Assembly (NCBI GenBank): GCA_011799875.1
Contig: CM022298.1
Span: 495,173,180 to 495,237,179, forward strand
Source of the DNA: Thinopyrum elongatum
Taxonomy: Eukaryota > Streptophyta > Magnoliopsida > Poales > Poaceae
Reading direction: 5' to 3'
DNA: 64,000 nucleotides
Under the pieces are notes generated by a model that was not told where the DNA came from, searched no databases, and was given only the letters and a program-made list of their open reading frames with translations. This document shows positions 10,876 through 22,000 of this stretch, in pieces. The translations under genes and the position numbers were made by a program. Numbering within the stretch: the first letter of the stretch is position 1; each line of letters begins with the position of its first letter.

Positions 10876-11478
10876 TCACTTGTCATAGATGGGATCGTTT
10901 CTGTGGGAAGAGCACGGACCCTGGATGCGCTCCATGTTGTCGCAGATGGGCTCCTTCCCCTTGGAAGAGCACGGCTGTAGGGTGCCCTCCCTGATGTCGC
11001 AGACGGGCTCTTTCCCCTTGGAAGAGAAGATGGGCTCTTTCCCCTTGGAAGAGCTGGAGAGGGTGCCCTCCTTGTGGTCGCCGTCAATGAGGTCTGACTT
11101 GGAAGCTGTGGATCCCAAGCCAGCGTCGCATAACATGTCCTTCAGAAATGACAAAAGGGGCTCGATGGCGATGTAGGATGGCAAATTCTTGACAGCAAGC
11201 CAGAGGAGATCAGCGGCGGGGCCATGGATGAGATCGACGGCGGTTGAACCCGAGGGGTTGGGGGTGGGCCACTTAACCTATGACATAGCCCGCGTCAGGC
11301 CATCGCTGTCGATGACCTCGATATCGTAGCCGGCGTCCATGACATACCCGCATACTCTAGCCCGCTGATTGAGTGCCTGCGGCCAGTAATGGTCGTCAGC
11401 TTCCTCAGCGACGTCGGGCGAAGAGACCGCGATACACCTCTTTTGGGCTAGTCACTCCTCGAGCTCCACGGGAAGCAT
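10876..11478 (-). pseudogene. Unrecognised protein with SSKGKEP repeats, two in-frame stops
   Basis: One frame runs from ATG at 11478 to TGA at 10876. It is interrupted by TGA at 11452-11454 (9th codon) and TAG at 11278-11280. Between the stops it reads AQKRCIAVSSPDVAEEADDH and YGYDIEVIDSD-like acidic sequence; after the second it reads DLLWLAVKNLPSYIAIEPLL. The last 60 residues hold four or five copies of a KGKEPI/KGKEPV unit. I do not recognise the family. Continuous frame conservation across both stops suggests a real former gene. It is cargo of the CACTA element and reads toward its left end. A GC-rich upstream region lies at 11480-11700. Confidence 0.5.
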
Positions 11479-11684
11479 AGCCGGGCTTAGGCTGCGATGC
11501 TCTGGAGTGGGGGATGGGGATGGGGATCTGTGGGAAAGGGGGCGTTTGGCAGGCGTCATCTAAGAAACTCAGGGTGGCCTGGGTATGGAGATCGGTGGGT
11601 AAGCTGCACAGGCAAACCGGCAGATGTTGACAATGGAGGCCTTGCGGCGGCGGCGGCGCCCTTGCTAGGGTTTCGAGCGAGGGA

Positions 11685-11762
11685 GGGGGGTGTGTGCGTG
11701 TGTGCGCGCGCGTGCCCGAGGAGGTTTTGGTGTGTGTGTGTGGAGGGGGGGTGTGTGTTTGA
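11685..11762 (+). repeat. GT/GC-rich low-complexity tract
   Basis: GTGTGTGCGTGTGTGCGCGC followed by a second run of TG repeats and G-runs. This alternating purine-pyrimidine DNA has Z-DNA potential. A 106-aa plus-strand ORF across it (11497-11817) is compositional and not credible as a gene. Confidence 0.7.
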
Positions 11763-11834
11763 GGAAATGACGTGGCTACTGAAAATTTTACTACGCGGGA
11801 GTCAAACGCGGGAGTGAAATGCCGGGGCTATTGA

Positions 11835-12010
11835 AAATTTGGATGATGGTGCATCGCACACGGTCCGGAAATAACAACCGTGTGTTATGAAACAGAAAAA
11901 ACCTCGAGGCGGGCAGATATTTTTGAGGGATGTAGGCGGGAGCGGGAACAAGAAACATCACACACGGTCGAAACATAATAACCGTGTGTTATCAAACAAA
12001 AAAAAGCTGC
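11835..12010. repeat. Internal pair of CACTA-type subterminal motifs
   Basis: Two units of GCACACGGTC...AACCGTGTGTTAT with an A-rich tail occur about 106 bp apart (near 11851 and 11963). They match the subterminal motif type at the element ends and may mark a second, nested or older CACTA border. Similar pairs lie at about 16540-16625 and 30210-30240. Confidence 0.5.
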
Positions 12011-12179
12011 AGGCAGGTAGATATTTTTGAGAGGGGAAGCCTCGTGGAGCCCAATGTACTGTGCGGATGTGCGTGACAGGGGCACCATCGTGGCACATGG
12101 TTAGTGTGAGTGAACCGTGTCTGTTGCGTCATCCGACTTGTCTAATGTTCATAAATTTGGCAAAAAATGATGCGGGAGA

Positions 12180-14110
12180 GGGTTAGAACATGAACACACT
12201 TGCATGTGGACCAAATATATGTATGAAAAGGGTGGTTTGATGTTCAAATACCAAATGCAACTTCGATGTGGCACCTATCTCGCAAAGCGCACAATATTGC
12301 TTGCCCCCCCTCGTGTCGGCAGGAAGGGAATCCTAAGCTATGAATGCATGCCCCCCCATGGAGGTTCACCTAGCAAAGTGCGAAGTAGCAGCCCCCCCAC
12401 ACACACCCACTTTCAGTCGGCGGGCCAGAGAGGCATCTCACCAAGATGGATCGTAAAACGGACCAAGAATAATCTACCTTGATCGTACAACCTCTCTCTT
12501 GTTGTTGTTCAAAGTGATGGCCGTCCATGCGACCCCGGAGATGGGCTAGCTCGCCAATAATCACGCAAGTAGCTAGTCCCCGAAGACAACCACTGCCTGT
12601 GTGTGGCCCAAACATATGTATGGAGAGGTGTGTTTGAATACACAATGGAACAACTTTGATGTGGCACCGTGCTTTCAAACCAGAAATCCCCACACTGAGT
12701 GAGGGTTAGTTGACGATGCATATGTATGTCACACCACACTTCAAGCCGATGACGAGGATTCATGCATGCATGCGTGCATAGTATGCGCTCAAACTTAATT
12801 AGGTCTGAATCTCACCATGACCTATACTACGATAACATGAACCAAAGGAAGAATCCGCCATGGTAACCTATCTTGTTGTCGGTCAAGGTGATCATGGATG
12901 TCCACGCGGGCCCACGAATATATAGGCTTGTCGCCAATAACCACGCGAGGGAGTGTACCATTCGAAGACAACCACTACATGCATATGTATGGATGTGATG
13001 CGTGCATGCATGTTTGAATACCATTTCACAACATTGATGTGGCGTGTGCGTCGAAAATCGTACAGTCCCCACACAGAGTGAGATCGGTTCATGACGTGTC
13101 GTGGTACTAGCCACTTCGACTCGATGGGAGGGATTCATGCGTACACATGCATGTGTGTGCTCAAACTGTATCATGTCATCCCAGAGCATGACCTATATAT
13201 ATACCGTATTACAAAAAAAAATCCCCTCCTAAGTCAAATTAACCTCTCTCGTTGTCAGGCAAAGTAGTGATGGACCAAGCGGGCCCACAGATGGAAAGCA
13301 TCGATATCGCTGATAACCGCTTAAGTGGGTGCGAGAGGACAACCACCATCGCTTTGCATGTGGGCCAAACATATTTGAATACCCAAAATGCACAACTTTG
13401 ATGTGGCACATGCCTCGAAAACCGTAAAGTCCCCACACAGAGCGAGGTTCATGAAGCGTACTACATATGATGGTCCCCTTCCCCCTCTTCGACGCATACT
13501 ATATGCTCCTACCATAATACAACCTAAAAATAATCCTCCTTGATGGTGAAATTAATTAACCTCTCCCGATGTAGGTCAAAGTGATGCATGCATTGACGAT
13601 GGCCTCGTGGGCCCATAGATGGAAGCATCACACATGAGTGTCCTAGGATAACCACCGCCTGCATGCATGTGGCCCAAAGAGGTGTTGTGTGATGTTTGAA
13701 TAGCCAATTTCACAACTTTGATGTGGCACGTGCCTCGGAAACCGAAAAGTCCCGACACTAAGTGAGGTGTACTTGTTCACGGACGCGTACGTATAGTATA
13801 TATGCTAGTCCCCTCCCACCTCTTCGACTCGTACTATATACTCCCACCATAACACAAACAAAAAAGATTCTACCTTGCTGGTCAAATTAACCTCTCTGCC
13901 GGCTGTTCGTCAAAGTGATGGACGACGACCTCGCGGGCCCACAGAAAGCGTTACACGCGAGTATCGAGTGTCGTCTAGGACAACCATCGACTGCATGTGG
14001 CCAAAACATGTATGTATGAAAGGGTTGTGTAATGTTTTAAATAACGAATTCATGACTCTGATGTGGCACTTGCCTCACAAAACGGCCAACCCACACGGTG
14101 GCTCACGACT
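12180..14110. repeat. Six-unit degenerate tandem array, period about 320-390 bp
   Basis: A core reading TGTTTGAATAC, CAACTTTGATGTGGCAC, then TCCCCACACAGAGTGAGG recurs near 12240, 12628, 13011, 13373, 13693 and 14031. Spacings are 388, 383, 362, 320 and 338 bp. A second conserved block (CCTCTC, TTG, GTCAAAGTGATG, GGGCCCACAGAT) precedes each core. Short minus-strand ORFs here are by-products of the repeat. The array separates the leftward and rightward cargo genes of the CACTA element. Confidence 0.75.
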
Positions 14111-14759
14111 CGTAGTGTACTGCCAACCACCCACCACCCCCCGGACGCACACACACACACACACCGCGAATCCACCGCAACTACGATGCATGTTAAATTA
14201 TCCCGCGGTGAACATATGTTACCAAAGGAGGGACGTTTTAATTTTGAAAAAAAAACAGAGATCATTAAGACGTTTTAGTACATTGATTGATTTTCTAGGG
14301 GTATAATGTGCAAAAATCAAATTTGAGCTACATGCACACGTGACAGTGCACCTAAATGGATTGCAAAAACACATGTGTCTCACTGGGTGCATGTTTATTC
14401 CCCGTGCAAGAAATTTCAAACATTGAGAATCTTGATTTTTAAATTCTAGTACATCCAAAACTTATTTGAAATTCATGAAACTTATCATGTTGTCATATGG
14501 ACACCAATACAAAGTGGCATTGTACTTTTTTTTGTCAAATTTGAGACCAGTTTTGATGTAATCTTTATCTTCTTACAAACGGGAGATTATTCATAATTGG
14601 GAACCAATATCCCAAATGGATTATTTATTCGAACCGTGAGCGTTAGACCAACAATGGATACGTGCCATGCTTCGGTTAAGCAATAAAGCGGCAGCATTAA
14701 TCATCCAAATAGAAAAACAATATACGTGCCGCCACGCGACCCGTGTGCCGTGCGAGCAG
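14111..14759. other. Unassigned AT-rich spacer inside the CACTA element
   Basis: A (CA)n run occurs at about 14147-14164. The rest is low-complexity AT-rich sequence with no ORF or repeat I can support. Confidence 0.5.
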
Positions 14760-14945
14760 GCGTGTGTTGATGGGACGCATGCGAGCAGTCCGTCACGCAG
14801 GCAGACCGAGAGGCGTGCGTGCAGGTGTGTGAATTGATGGGAGGCGTGCTCGTTGTGCAGTGTCATCGAGAGGTGTGCGAGTAGCTGTGTGAAACGATGG
14901 TAGGCATGCCAGTAGTCCAGTGCGCAGGCTCACTGGGAGGCGAGC
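14760..14945. repeat. GC-rich minisatellite, about 65-bp unit, three copies
   Basis: Three degenerate units each carry GTGTGTNNANTGATGGGAGGC, a CAGTCC-like segment and CGAGAGG or GGGAGG ends, at about 14760-14815, 14816-14875 and 14876-14943. It lies directly upstream of the zf-XS-like gene. Confidence 0.55.
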
Positions 14946-15075
14946 CAGCGGTTTGACCGCCGCCCGCCTCTCTTCCATTACTCCATATTAATGGCGCGCC
15001 CGAGCGGCCGCACCCCCCATCCTTGCCACACACACAATCCTCGATGCCGCTCTCAGTCCTCAAAGCCATCAGTGT

Positions 15076-16119
15076 ATGAGGATGCCGCCGAAGAACCCCA
15101 TCGGAGGGAGTGGTGACGCTGGGGCTGTTGAAGCACCGGAGCACGTCATGGAGATGGAGACAGAGGTTGCCGTCACCGCCGGCGAGGTATCGCTGCACCC
15201 TGGCATCGTCGACGGCGTCGAGCTTCCACAGCCGGAGGCGGAGGTCCATGCCGACTCCGGTGACGACTCGGGCAATGACCCCGGTGACGACTCCGACGAC
15301 GACGGACAACTGGTTAGTCATCTATACCCATTTATGTGTCAAATAGATCCTAGGATTTCTCTGGTTACTCCTGCCTCCCCCTTTTTGGAATAGATATCAT
15401 ATGGTTATGTTCTCCCAATCCATGAAATCTGAATAAGTTTCGTTAGGTCCGTGTAGTGTATTGATTGTTCGAATGGTACAAGTGATAAGTGATTAGTTGT
15501 TTCATCTGTGCAAATGATTTCTGCTAGTAATCCGACTAGGGTTAGTGTTCCTGCTAATAATTCCTAGCCAGGACTTGACAATTGATTTTGAGTGACCTAC
15601 ATATATGTTTATGCCATTATTTTCTTCAAGATTGGTCTGTACATAGACGACTGTGCTTAAAAATCGAACCATAATCTCTGGATATGTATAAAAAAATAGC
15701 CATAAATTCCTAATCCTACTTCACAGCATGTAAACATTGATTTGATGCCAAATTTTGGCAACTGCCAAATGTTCACTAGAGATTAGTTTGTAAACATTAA
15801 TTTGATGCCACATTTTTTACTATTTGTATAGGTGCTGTCTGACGATGTGGACAACAAGGATGAAGATGGACAGAGGAGGTACAAGAGGCAAATCCTGAGG
15901 GAGCTTTATGCGGGAATGCATAACATGTGTATTAGGACCTGGGACGGCGGCTATCGATGCCCATTTTGCAACCAAAAGCTTCATGACGCGTATGAAAGTG
16001 TTCTGGCGCATGCAAGAGGATGAGCCATTGGCTCCTTCAAGCAGAAGTATTCTCGCAGGATGGCGCACGCCGCGTACGCCGAGTACCTGGAGAAGCTTCG
16101 GGATCGTGTCGGCAGATGA
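15076..16119 (+). pseudogene. zf-XS-like zinc-finger protein gene, two exons, premature stop
   Basis: Exon 1 (15076-15312) encodes an acidic 79-residue N-terminus. Intron 15313-15831 has a GTTAGT donor and TTTGTATAG acceptor, in phase 0. Exon 2 starts at 15832 and encodes GGYRCPFCNQKLHDAYESVL followed by AHARG. The CxxC...HA-G spacing is like the XS-type zinc finger of plant SGS3-related proteins. A TGA at 16021-16023 ends the ORF, but the same frame continues with SFKQKYSRRMAHAAYAEYLE and ends at TGA 16117-16119. That tail fits the helix that follows the finger in zf-XS proteins. So the stop is probably a nonsense mutation, although a truncated 142-aa product is possible. The gene reads rightward in the CACTA element. 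Family call is by motif. Confidence 0.6.
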
Positions 16120-16297
16120 GATGAGATGTGGGATCGAACTATGTACGCTTGAGTATGCTTAATGACGGTTGAACTATGTACTTATGGTTGAACTATACTT
16201 GTGTATGCTTATTATCTATGTCTGAGTATGTTTAATCTATGTTTACTTATGTCTAAATGTGGGATATGGATGCAATCAGTTCGGTTGATGGAATCTA

Positions 16298-16525
16298 CCT
16301 CCGTCCTGGTCTATTGGTCCCCTTTGTAATTTGTGTTAAATTTTGACCAAAGATTTAACTGAAAAAATGTTAGTGCAGGTCAGCAAAAATTATATCGTTG
16401 GATGCGTATTTGAACATGGTGTTCAATGATATAATTTTTGGTGACATGCATAAACATTTGTTAGTTAAATATTTGGTCAAAATTTGGTACAAATTACAAA
16501 GGGGACTAATAAACCAGGACGGAGG
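16298..16525. mobile_element. Stowaway MITE, 228 bp
   Basis: Ends CCTCCGTCCTGGT(C)TATT and AATAAACCAGGACGGAGG are inverted repeats flanked by TA (16296-16297 and 16526-16527). Longer internal arms also pair (GGTCCCCTTTGTAATTTG with CAAATTACAAAGGGGAC). It is inserted between two cargo genes of the CACTA element. Confidence 0.88.
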
Positions 16526-16964
16526 TAATACGTCAATCACGCACGGTTCCCAAAATTGGAACCGTGTGCAATGACTTTCATTTTGCCTGTTATGTCAATC
16601 ACACACGGTTGGCTCTAGCAAACCGTTGCCTCCGAAACTCTTTGCGGGACAGAAAACCCTCACCACCCAATTCAAAAAAAAACCTCACCATCCCCACGTC
16701 ACAAAAACCCTCACCCCGCCCGCCACCCCCTCCGGTCCCCATTCACACTTGCACAAGCTCCTCCGCGTCTATGCATGGCACCGCCTATCGCGGTGGCAAC
16801 CACTTAGCTCGATGCCTGCCACCGCCGCCAGGCTGCCGGCAAACCCCACCACATTTCGCCACTTCCGCTTGCCGCCGCCTATCGCCATCGACTTTCTTGA
16901 CGCTGCTTGCGGTCGACCCAGCTCCGCCCGGTTGGGGAATCCGCTGTACTGAGGGTTTTTTCTC

Positions 16965-17803
16965 ATGGACAACAAGGTAACTAATTAAATGAGATATTAT
17001 CTCATCTCTTATCCCAGTTCATCTGCCTCCTTTAATCACCCGGCCGAAATCGTCGTGAATTCATTTTTATTCGAGCTGATTTGAGGGTTTTCTTTCATTC
17101 ATTGAGTGTACAGTGCGCAGACACATCAGGAATTTGCGGCCTCCGCCAGACATCCATGGAGTTCCATCTCACCGTACCAGATGACTTGAGGATGCGCGCG
17201 GTATGTTCAATCTCACCCTAAATCGGTTGGCATGGCCTACTTTCCTGAACATATACTAAATATTGCTACATTTGGATAAAAGGTGCCACATGCACCATAT
17301 ACGTCAAAGGGGATTTTTTTCCTCTTCTTTCTATATTAGGCAAATTAATGATGTATTGTTCTTTCGATTACTCTCATATTTCCATGACATCATGTTTACC
17401 CTATCTGTTTAATTATAAATTTTTGTCCTTCGATTTCAACTGATGTATAGTTCTTTCAATTTGGGCCCATATTTGCATGTTACCATATTTTCTTTAACAA
17501 GCCTACCATTTTCTGCAGCGCGTCCCTTGCTATGCAACAGAATCTGTAGTACACAATCTTTCCCTTTACATAAATCAAGACTGCAGGGATGTCATACTGA
17601 ACACAAACCATGGATTTACAATCGTTGCTACTGTAAGACTTGATGAACGTGGTGACTCCTATTTTGGCACTGCCCTTTGGAAAGAAATTTCTAAGTTTTA
17701 TGTATTGAAAGCTGGCACTAAAATTGCACTTCACATGAAAGAGCCTGGTCATGAGATATATGCTAACTTCCCTGACGATATCATCCATCAAGGTTTGTTT
17801 GAA
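16965..17803 (+). CDS. B3-like protein, three exons (tentative)
   Basis: Exon 1 is 16965-16976 (MDNK), with donor GTAACT. Exon 2 is 17114-17200, with acceptor TGTACAG and donor GTATGT. Exon 3 is 17519-17803, with acceptor TTCTGCAG and donor GTAAGT. All junctions are phase 0 and no stop interrupts the 128 codons. Exon 2 carries EFHLTVPDDLRMRA. Exon 3 carries VVHNLSLYINQDCRDVI, an ALWKEISKFYVLKAGTKIAL segment and EPGHEIYANFPDD. The W...F..L..GT pattern suggests a divergent B3 fold. The donor after exon 3 implies further coding downstream. The next plausible acceptor, at 17991, leads toward the F-box frame but not in phase, so either the gene is chimeric and broken or the two are separate. Exon structure is by eye only. 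Confidence 0.42.
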
Positions 17804-19048
17804 GTAAGTTTTCTTTTCAAGTATCTGCATGTTGACTTACCCAGCAATATCAAATGAATTTTGTAGTATTTAAGCAACAAATTGTTATTCCATTTTCTTA
17901 CTCTATTCCTACCTACTAACTTCTAGTTACCAATACACTTTTCTATTGCCCTGTTTTAACTAAACATTCCCTGTACTCCCACTTCTATCAGAAAGCGCCG
18001 CTGACAAGGAGACTCCGGAGGTGGAGAACGGGGCTACCAACAAGCGGAGGTGGGTCGAGCAAGAACCTCAAGCGACTCCAGCAGGCCTAGACTTCATCAG
18101 CAGCCTCCCCGATGATATGTTGACAGTCATCATCTCCCTCCTCCCAATCAAATATGGGGTGCGGACAACCGTCCTTTCCCGGCGGTGGCGCCCCCTATGG
18201 AACTCCACCCCTCTCGACTTCATTGACACCCATGAGCTCTGCCATGGCTATCGCAAAAGCTTGTGTGCATTCTCCAAGATCCTCGGCAGTCACCCTGGCC
18301 CAACCAGAGGCCTTAGCATGGCAAGTTCCGTTCCAACGGCAAGGACCGAGCCAAGCTTGATGACTGGTTCCGATCCCCCGCCCTAGATCAGCTCGAGGAG
18401 CTCACTTTTGAGGATGGGCATATGCGCTTGCTGCCAACGTCCGCGCTTCGCCTCGTGCCCACGCTGCGCGTCACCAAGTTTAGGAACTGCCATTCCCACC
18501 CCTTAATGACGCGCCCGCTCTTATTCTACCACGACTGAAGCACCTCGAGCTCATCGTCGTCTGCCTCCCAAACGGTGACATGGAGCGCCTGCTCCGTGGC
18601 TGTACTGCACTCGAGTACCTTCGTCTCCAGGTGATCAATGGGTTGGGTAGCTTCCACATCACCTCCATGACTCTTCGGACTATTTATGTGTGTTGCTGGT
18701 GTGGCAAGAAGACATCACAAGATGTGTACCACGGTATGGTCATGGAGGACACACCTTCACTTGAGAGATTACTTGTAGTTGATCAAGAAGGTCCAACAAG
18801 AATCAATGTCATTTCTGCGCCGAAATTGACAATGGTGGGCTACTCGTCTGACAAATACTCTGAAGTTGTTATTGGATCCACACCCGTTCAGGTACAACAA
18901 CCGCCTTCTACCTCTCCTTCTAGAAATTAACATTATTTATAATTTTGAAGATGTATGTTCGTTTGTCATCTAGAAAATGATTCCAACAAGCTTGACCCCG
19001 AAACTACGCACAGTGAAGGTCTTGGCAGTAGAATCTATCGGCCGCAAC

Positions 19049-22000
19049 TGCCGGGGCCGGATTACGGGGACACAAAATATCCCAGAAATCAACCCCTCGT
19101 GTCATCACCATCCCAGGATTACTGTTACTGGTGGACACGTCCTTGTTACAGAACTACCAAGCTATTACAAGAATTGGATACAAGACCATAAAGGTCTAAT
19201 AATACAACAGGGATTCCGGTGGTGGATGACGGAAATGACTCGTGGTTCTCCAGCGTCGATGGGGCTCCATTCCCACAGGAACAGCTGACCCGGATAATTC
19301 CTATCCTTGTGGCTGCTATCCTAGGCTCCGCACGGTCATCGCTGTGGTACTCCACGTAGAACTTCTGACCTGGCCACGTAAATAGCCAGGGACAAGCCTG
19401 TGAGTACGTTGGAATGTACTCGCAAACATCATGAACAAAAGATATACCGAATGCAGCAGTTAATATATGATCATGATGAACTAAACTATATGCATATGCT
19501 CATGATGGGCTCATATTTAATGCATGCTATCAGGAATTAAATCATGGCATGATAACGTATTAGCATGTACAAATAAATGAATATATAAAAATATTAATGA
19601 TAAACAAGGAAAGTTAAAGGAAAATAAAATAAAAGAAATGCCGGTCGGATGTCAAGTGACACCACGGTAGGTCTTGAAGAGAAATGCCAATCGGGCGTCT
19701 ACAAGAGTAGTGGCGGGACCGCCTGTAAACTCGAGAGACGCCACAAGAGGTCTTGAAGAGAAATGCCAGTCGGGTGTCAAGTGACGCCACGGTCGGACTT
19801 GAAGAGAAATGCCAATCGGGTGTCCACAAGAGTAGTGGCGTGATAAACCGCCTGTTAACTCGAGGGACGCCACGAGAGGTCTTGAAAATAAAATTGAGTG
19901 CCCGGGGTAGTCTAGCCAGCCCCTGAGACAATCAGGAAATTAAAATAAGAGAAACGGGTTAGTCCACAGTAATATGCATGACCACAGCAATGTTAATATG
20001 CATGACCATATCATTCATGATAACCAAAAATATTCATGATAGCATCAGTGGTGACAATAATTATCCAGCAAAGTAATTCAGGCTCAATTTAATTATTTCC
20101 TTCGGAGGCCGACACTAAGACTGATACTTGACCAACCCAGACTGTAGCCCTTAACCGCGGACACGGCTATTCGAATAGGTTTTCAAACTCTGCAGAGGGT
20201 GTACTATTTACCCACAAGTAAAGGATTTCCTTAGTCAGCAACGAGACACTGACTAATTCCTATTACGGTCTTTGGGTTGAAAACACACCTAACCCGCACA
20301 TACCAGCTTTAACTTACCAAAGCCAGGAATCACCCAAGGCAATGATGGAGTAAAACTCTAAGTGGGAAGGCTACAACCTCCAATAGCATGGGATCACAAT
20401 ATTTATATCGGCGCGCAAATAGGGGTGCGACCCCTCTCCGACTACAATCGGAGACACCCATGCCCCCGGACCAAGTGGCATGCCTACCAGTGATCAATGG
20501 TATCTTCCACTATGGCCTCTCTGTACGGTGTGTGCAGGAAAGGGGTTAACAACTTACTGAACCATACCCTACCTATGGTAGGGACATGTGGTAGCACGGA
20601 TCAAGTTTGGGGGTTACCGGAACAAGACTCAATCTACGGTCGACTCAGGAGGCTCAATTATTTCCTGAAGTGGTTAGCACAACAAGTATTTTCTCAACAG
20701 TAATAACAAACAGGGTCACAACCCTTGCATGCTCCACATATATCACGTGACACCATCGTGTCAAAAATGGCCCGTGCCCACCGGCACGTCCAAGGCAGGA
20801 GCACGCTCCTGGATTCTCACAATTTCTGCAGGTCAGAACTTGAGTGGAGTGCATGCAAGAGAAAATATATACATGATCATGCATGCATGCAAAAATTGCC
20901 ATATGCCAAATTATTAGAATTCAAATTATTCATAATTCCACTATTCATGCAAATAACCAACCATGCATTCACCATATCAAGTGTTCGAGATGCTTGCCTT
21001 AAGTGTGCAGAAGGATTTGGGGCACTCCAAAAGTTTTGAGAATTCTATCTTCCCTCCATTTCCTATTTTCAAAAATGTTTAAATTACCACATATAGCAAT
21101 AATAGTGCCAAAAATTGTTTCAAAGATTTTTGAAATAAGCACTAAAATAAACTAGATGAAAAATGAAAAATAACAGAAAAGAAATCAATTTATTTGGAGT
21201 TAATATGAATTACTTGTGAAATTTTCAGTCTGTAATAAGTCATTAAATGGACTTTTTAATAAATCCAGTGGAGACAGTGTTTAGGAAAAATGTTCACCTA
21301 GGTTGGAATAATAGATAATGATTTTAGGAACCTACAGAAATTTGAAACATCAAATTTGGACTTGTAATAGTGGCTGTGGAATTATTTTAGTTTGCTAGAA
21401 AAAAAAAGAGAAGGCAGAGGTGTGCCCTGGGTGTAATATGGCCATGAGTTGCTATTGGCCCGAGCCCAGTCGTGCGGCTGCGCGGGAGGATGCCGACGTC
21501 GAAGGCGGGTTTCCGGAAGTACACCTTCCCTGCGTGGTGACGGCTTCGAGGAAAAACCCGTCTCCACTTACAGACGCGCTGGCGTCGTTTCGGTCGTTGA
21601 CAGTGGGACCCATGGGTCCACCTGTCATGTTTGACTAGTCGCCCTCGCGCCTTCTTCTTCCTCTGTCCGAGAGGAGGCGGAACTCCGGCGGCTCGCGCCG
21701 GCGAACGACGGCAGCTCTCGAGGATCCGAGGCCTCCAACGTCACTAGGGGATCACGGCGGTCCTCCTGGTACTCGCCACGGTCGAAGGGAGGGACAGTGT
21801 CGCCGGCGGCGAGGTCCTCCCGAAGACTCCGGCGGAACCAAAATGGGGGTTTCGCCTATAGGCCATCTCCGACCAAATTGAGGAGGGGAACGGATCCATG
21901 AGATCATTGGGAAGCTGTTGGTGAAGAAAGTGGAGAGGGGGAGGCCCTGGTGGTGTTGGAACCAACCGAACCGCGGCGGCGGTAGTAGCTGCCGGGGACG

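Noticed and set aside
11497..11817. 106-aa plus-strand ORF
   Set aside because: Gly/Arg/Trp/Cys-rich translation of a GT/GC low-complexity tract.
14993..15011. Adjacent AscI (GGCGCGCC) and NotI (GCGGCCGC) sites suggesting cloning-vector contamination
   Set aside because: Flanking sequence is ordinary GC-rich gene-upstream DNA with no vector backbone; two rare sites can co-occur by chance.
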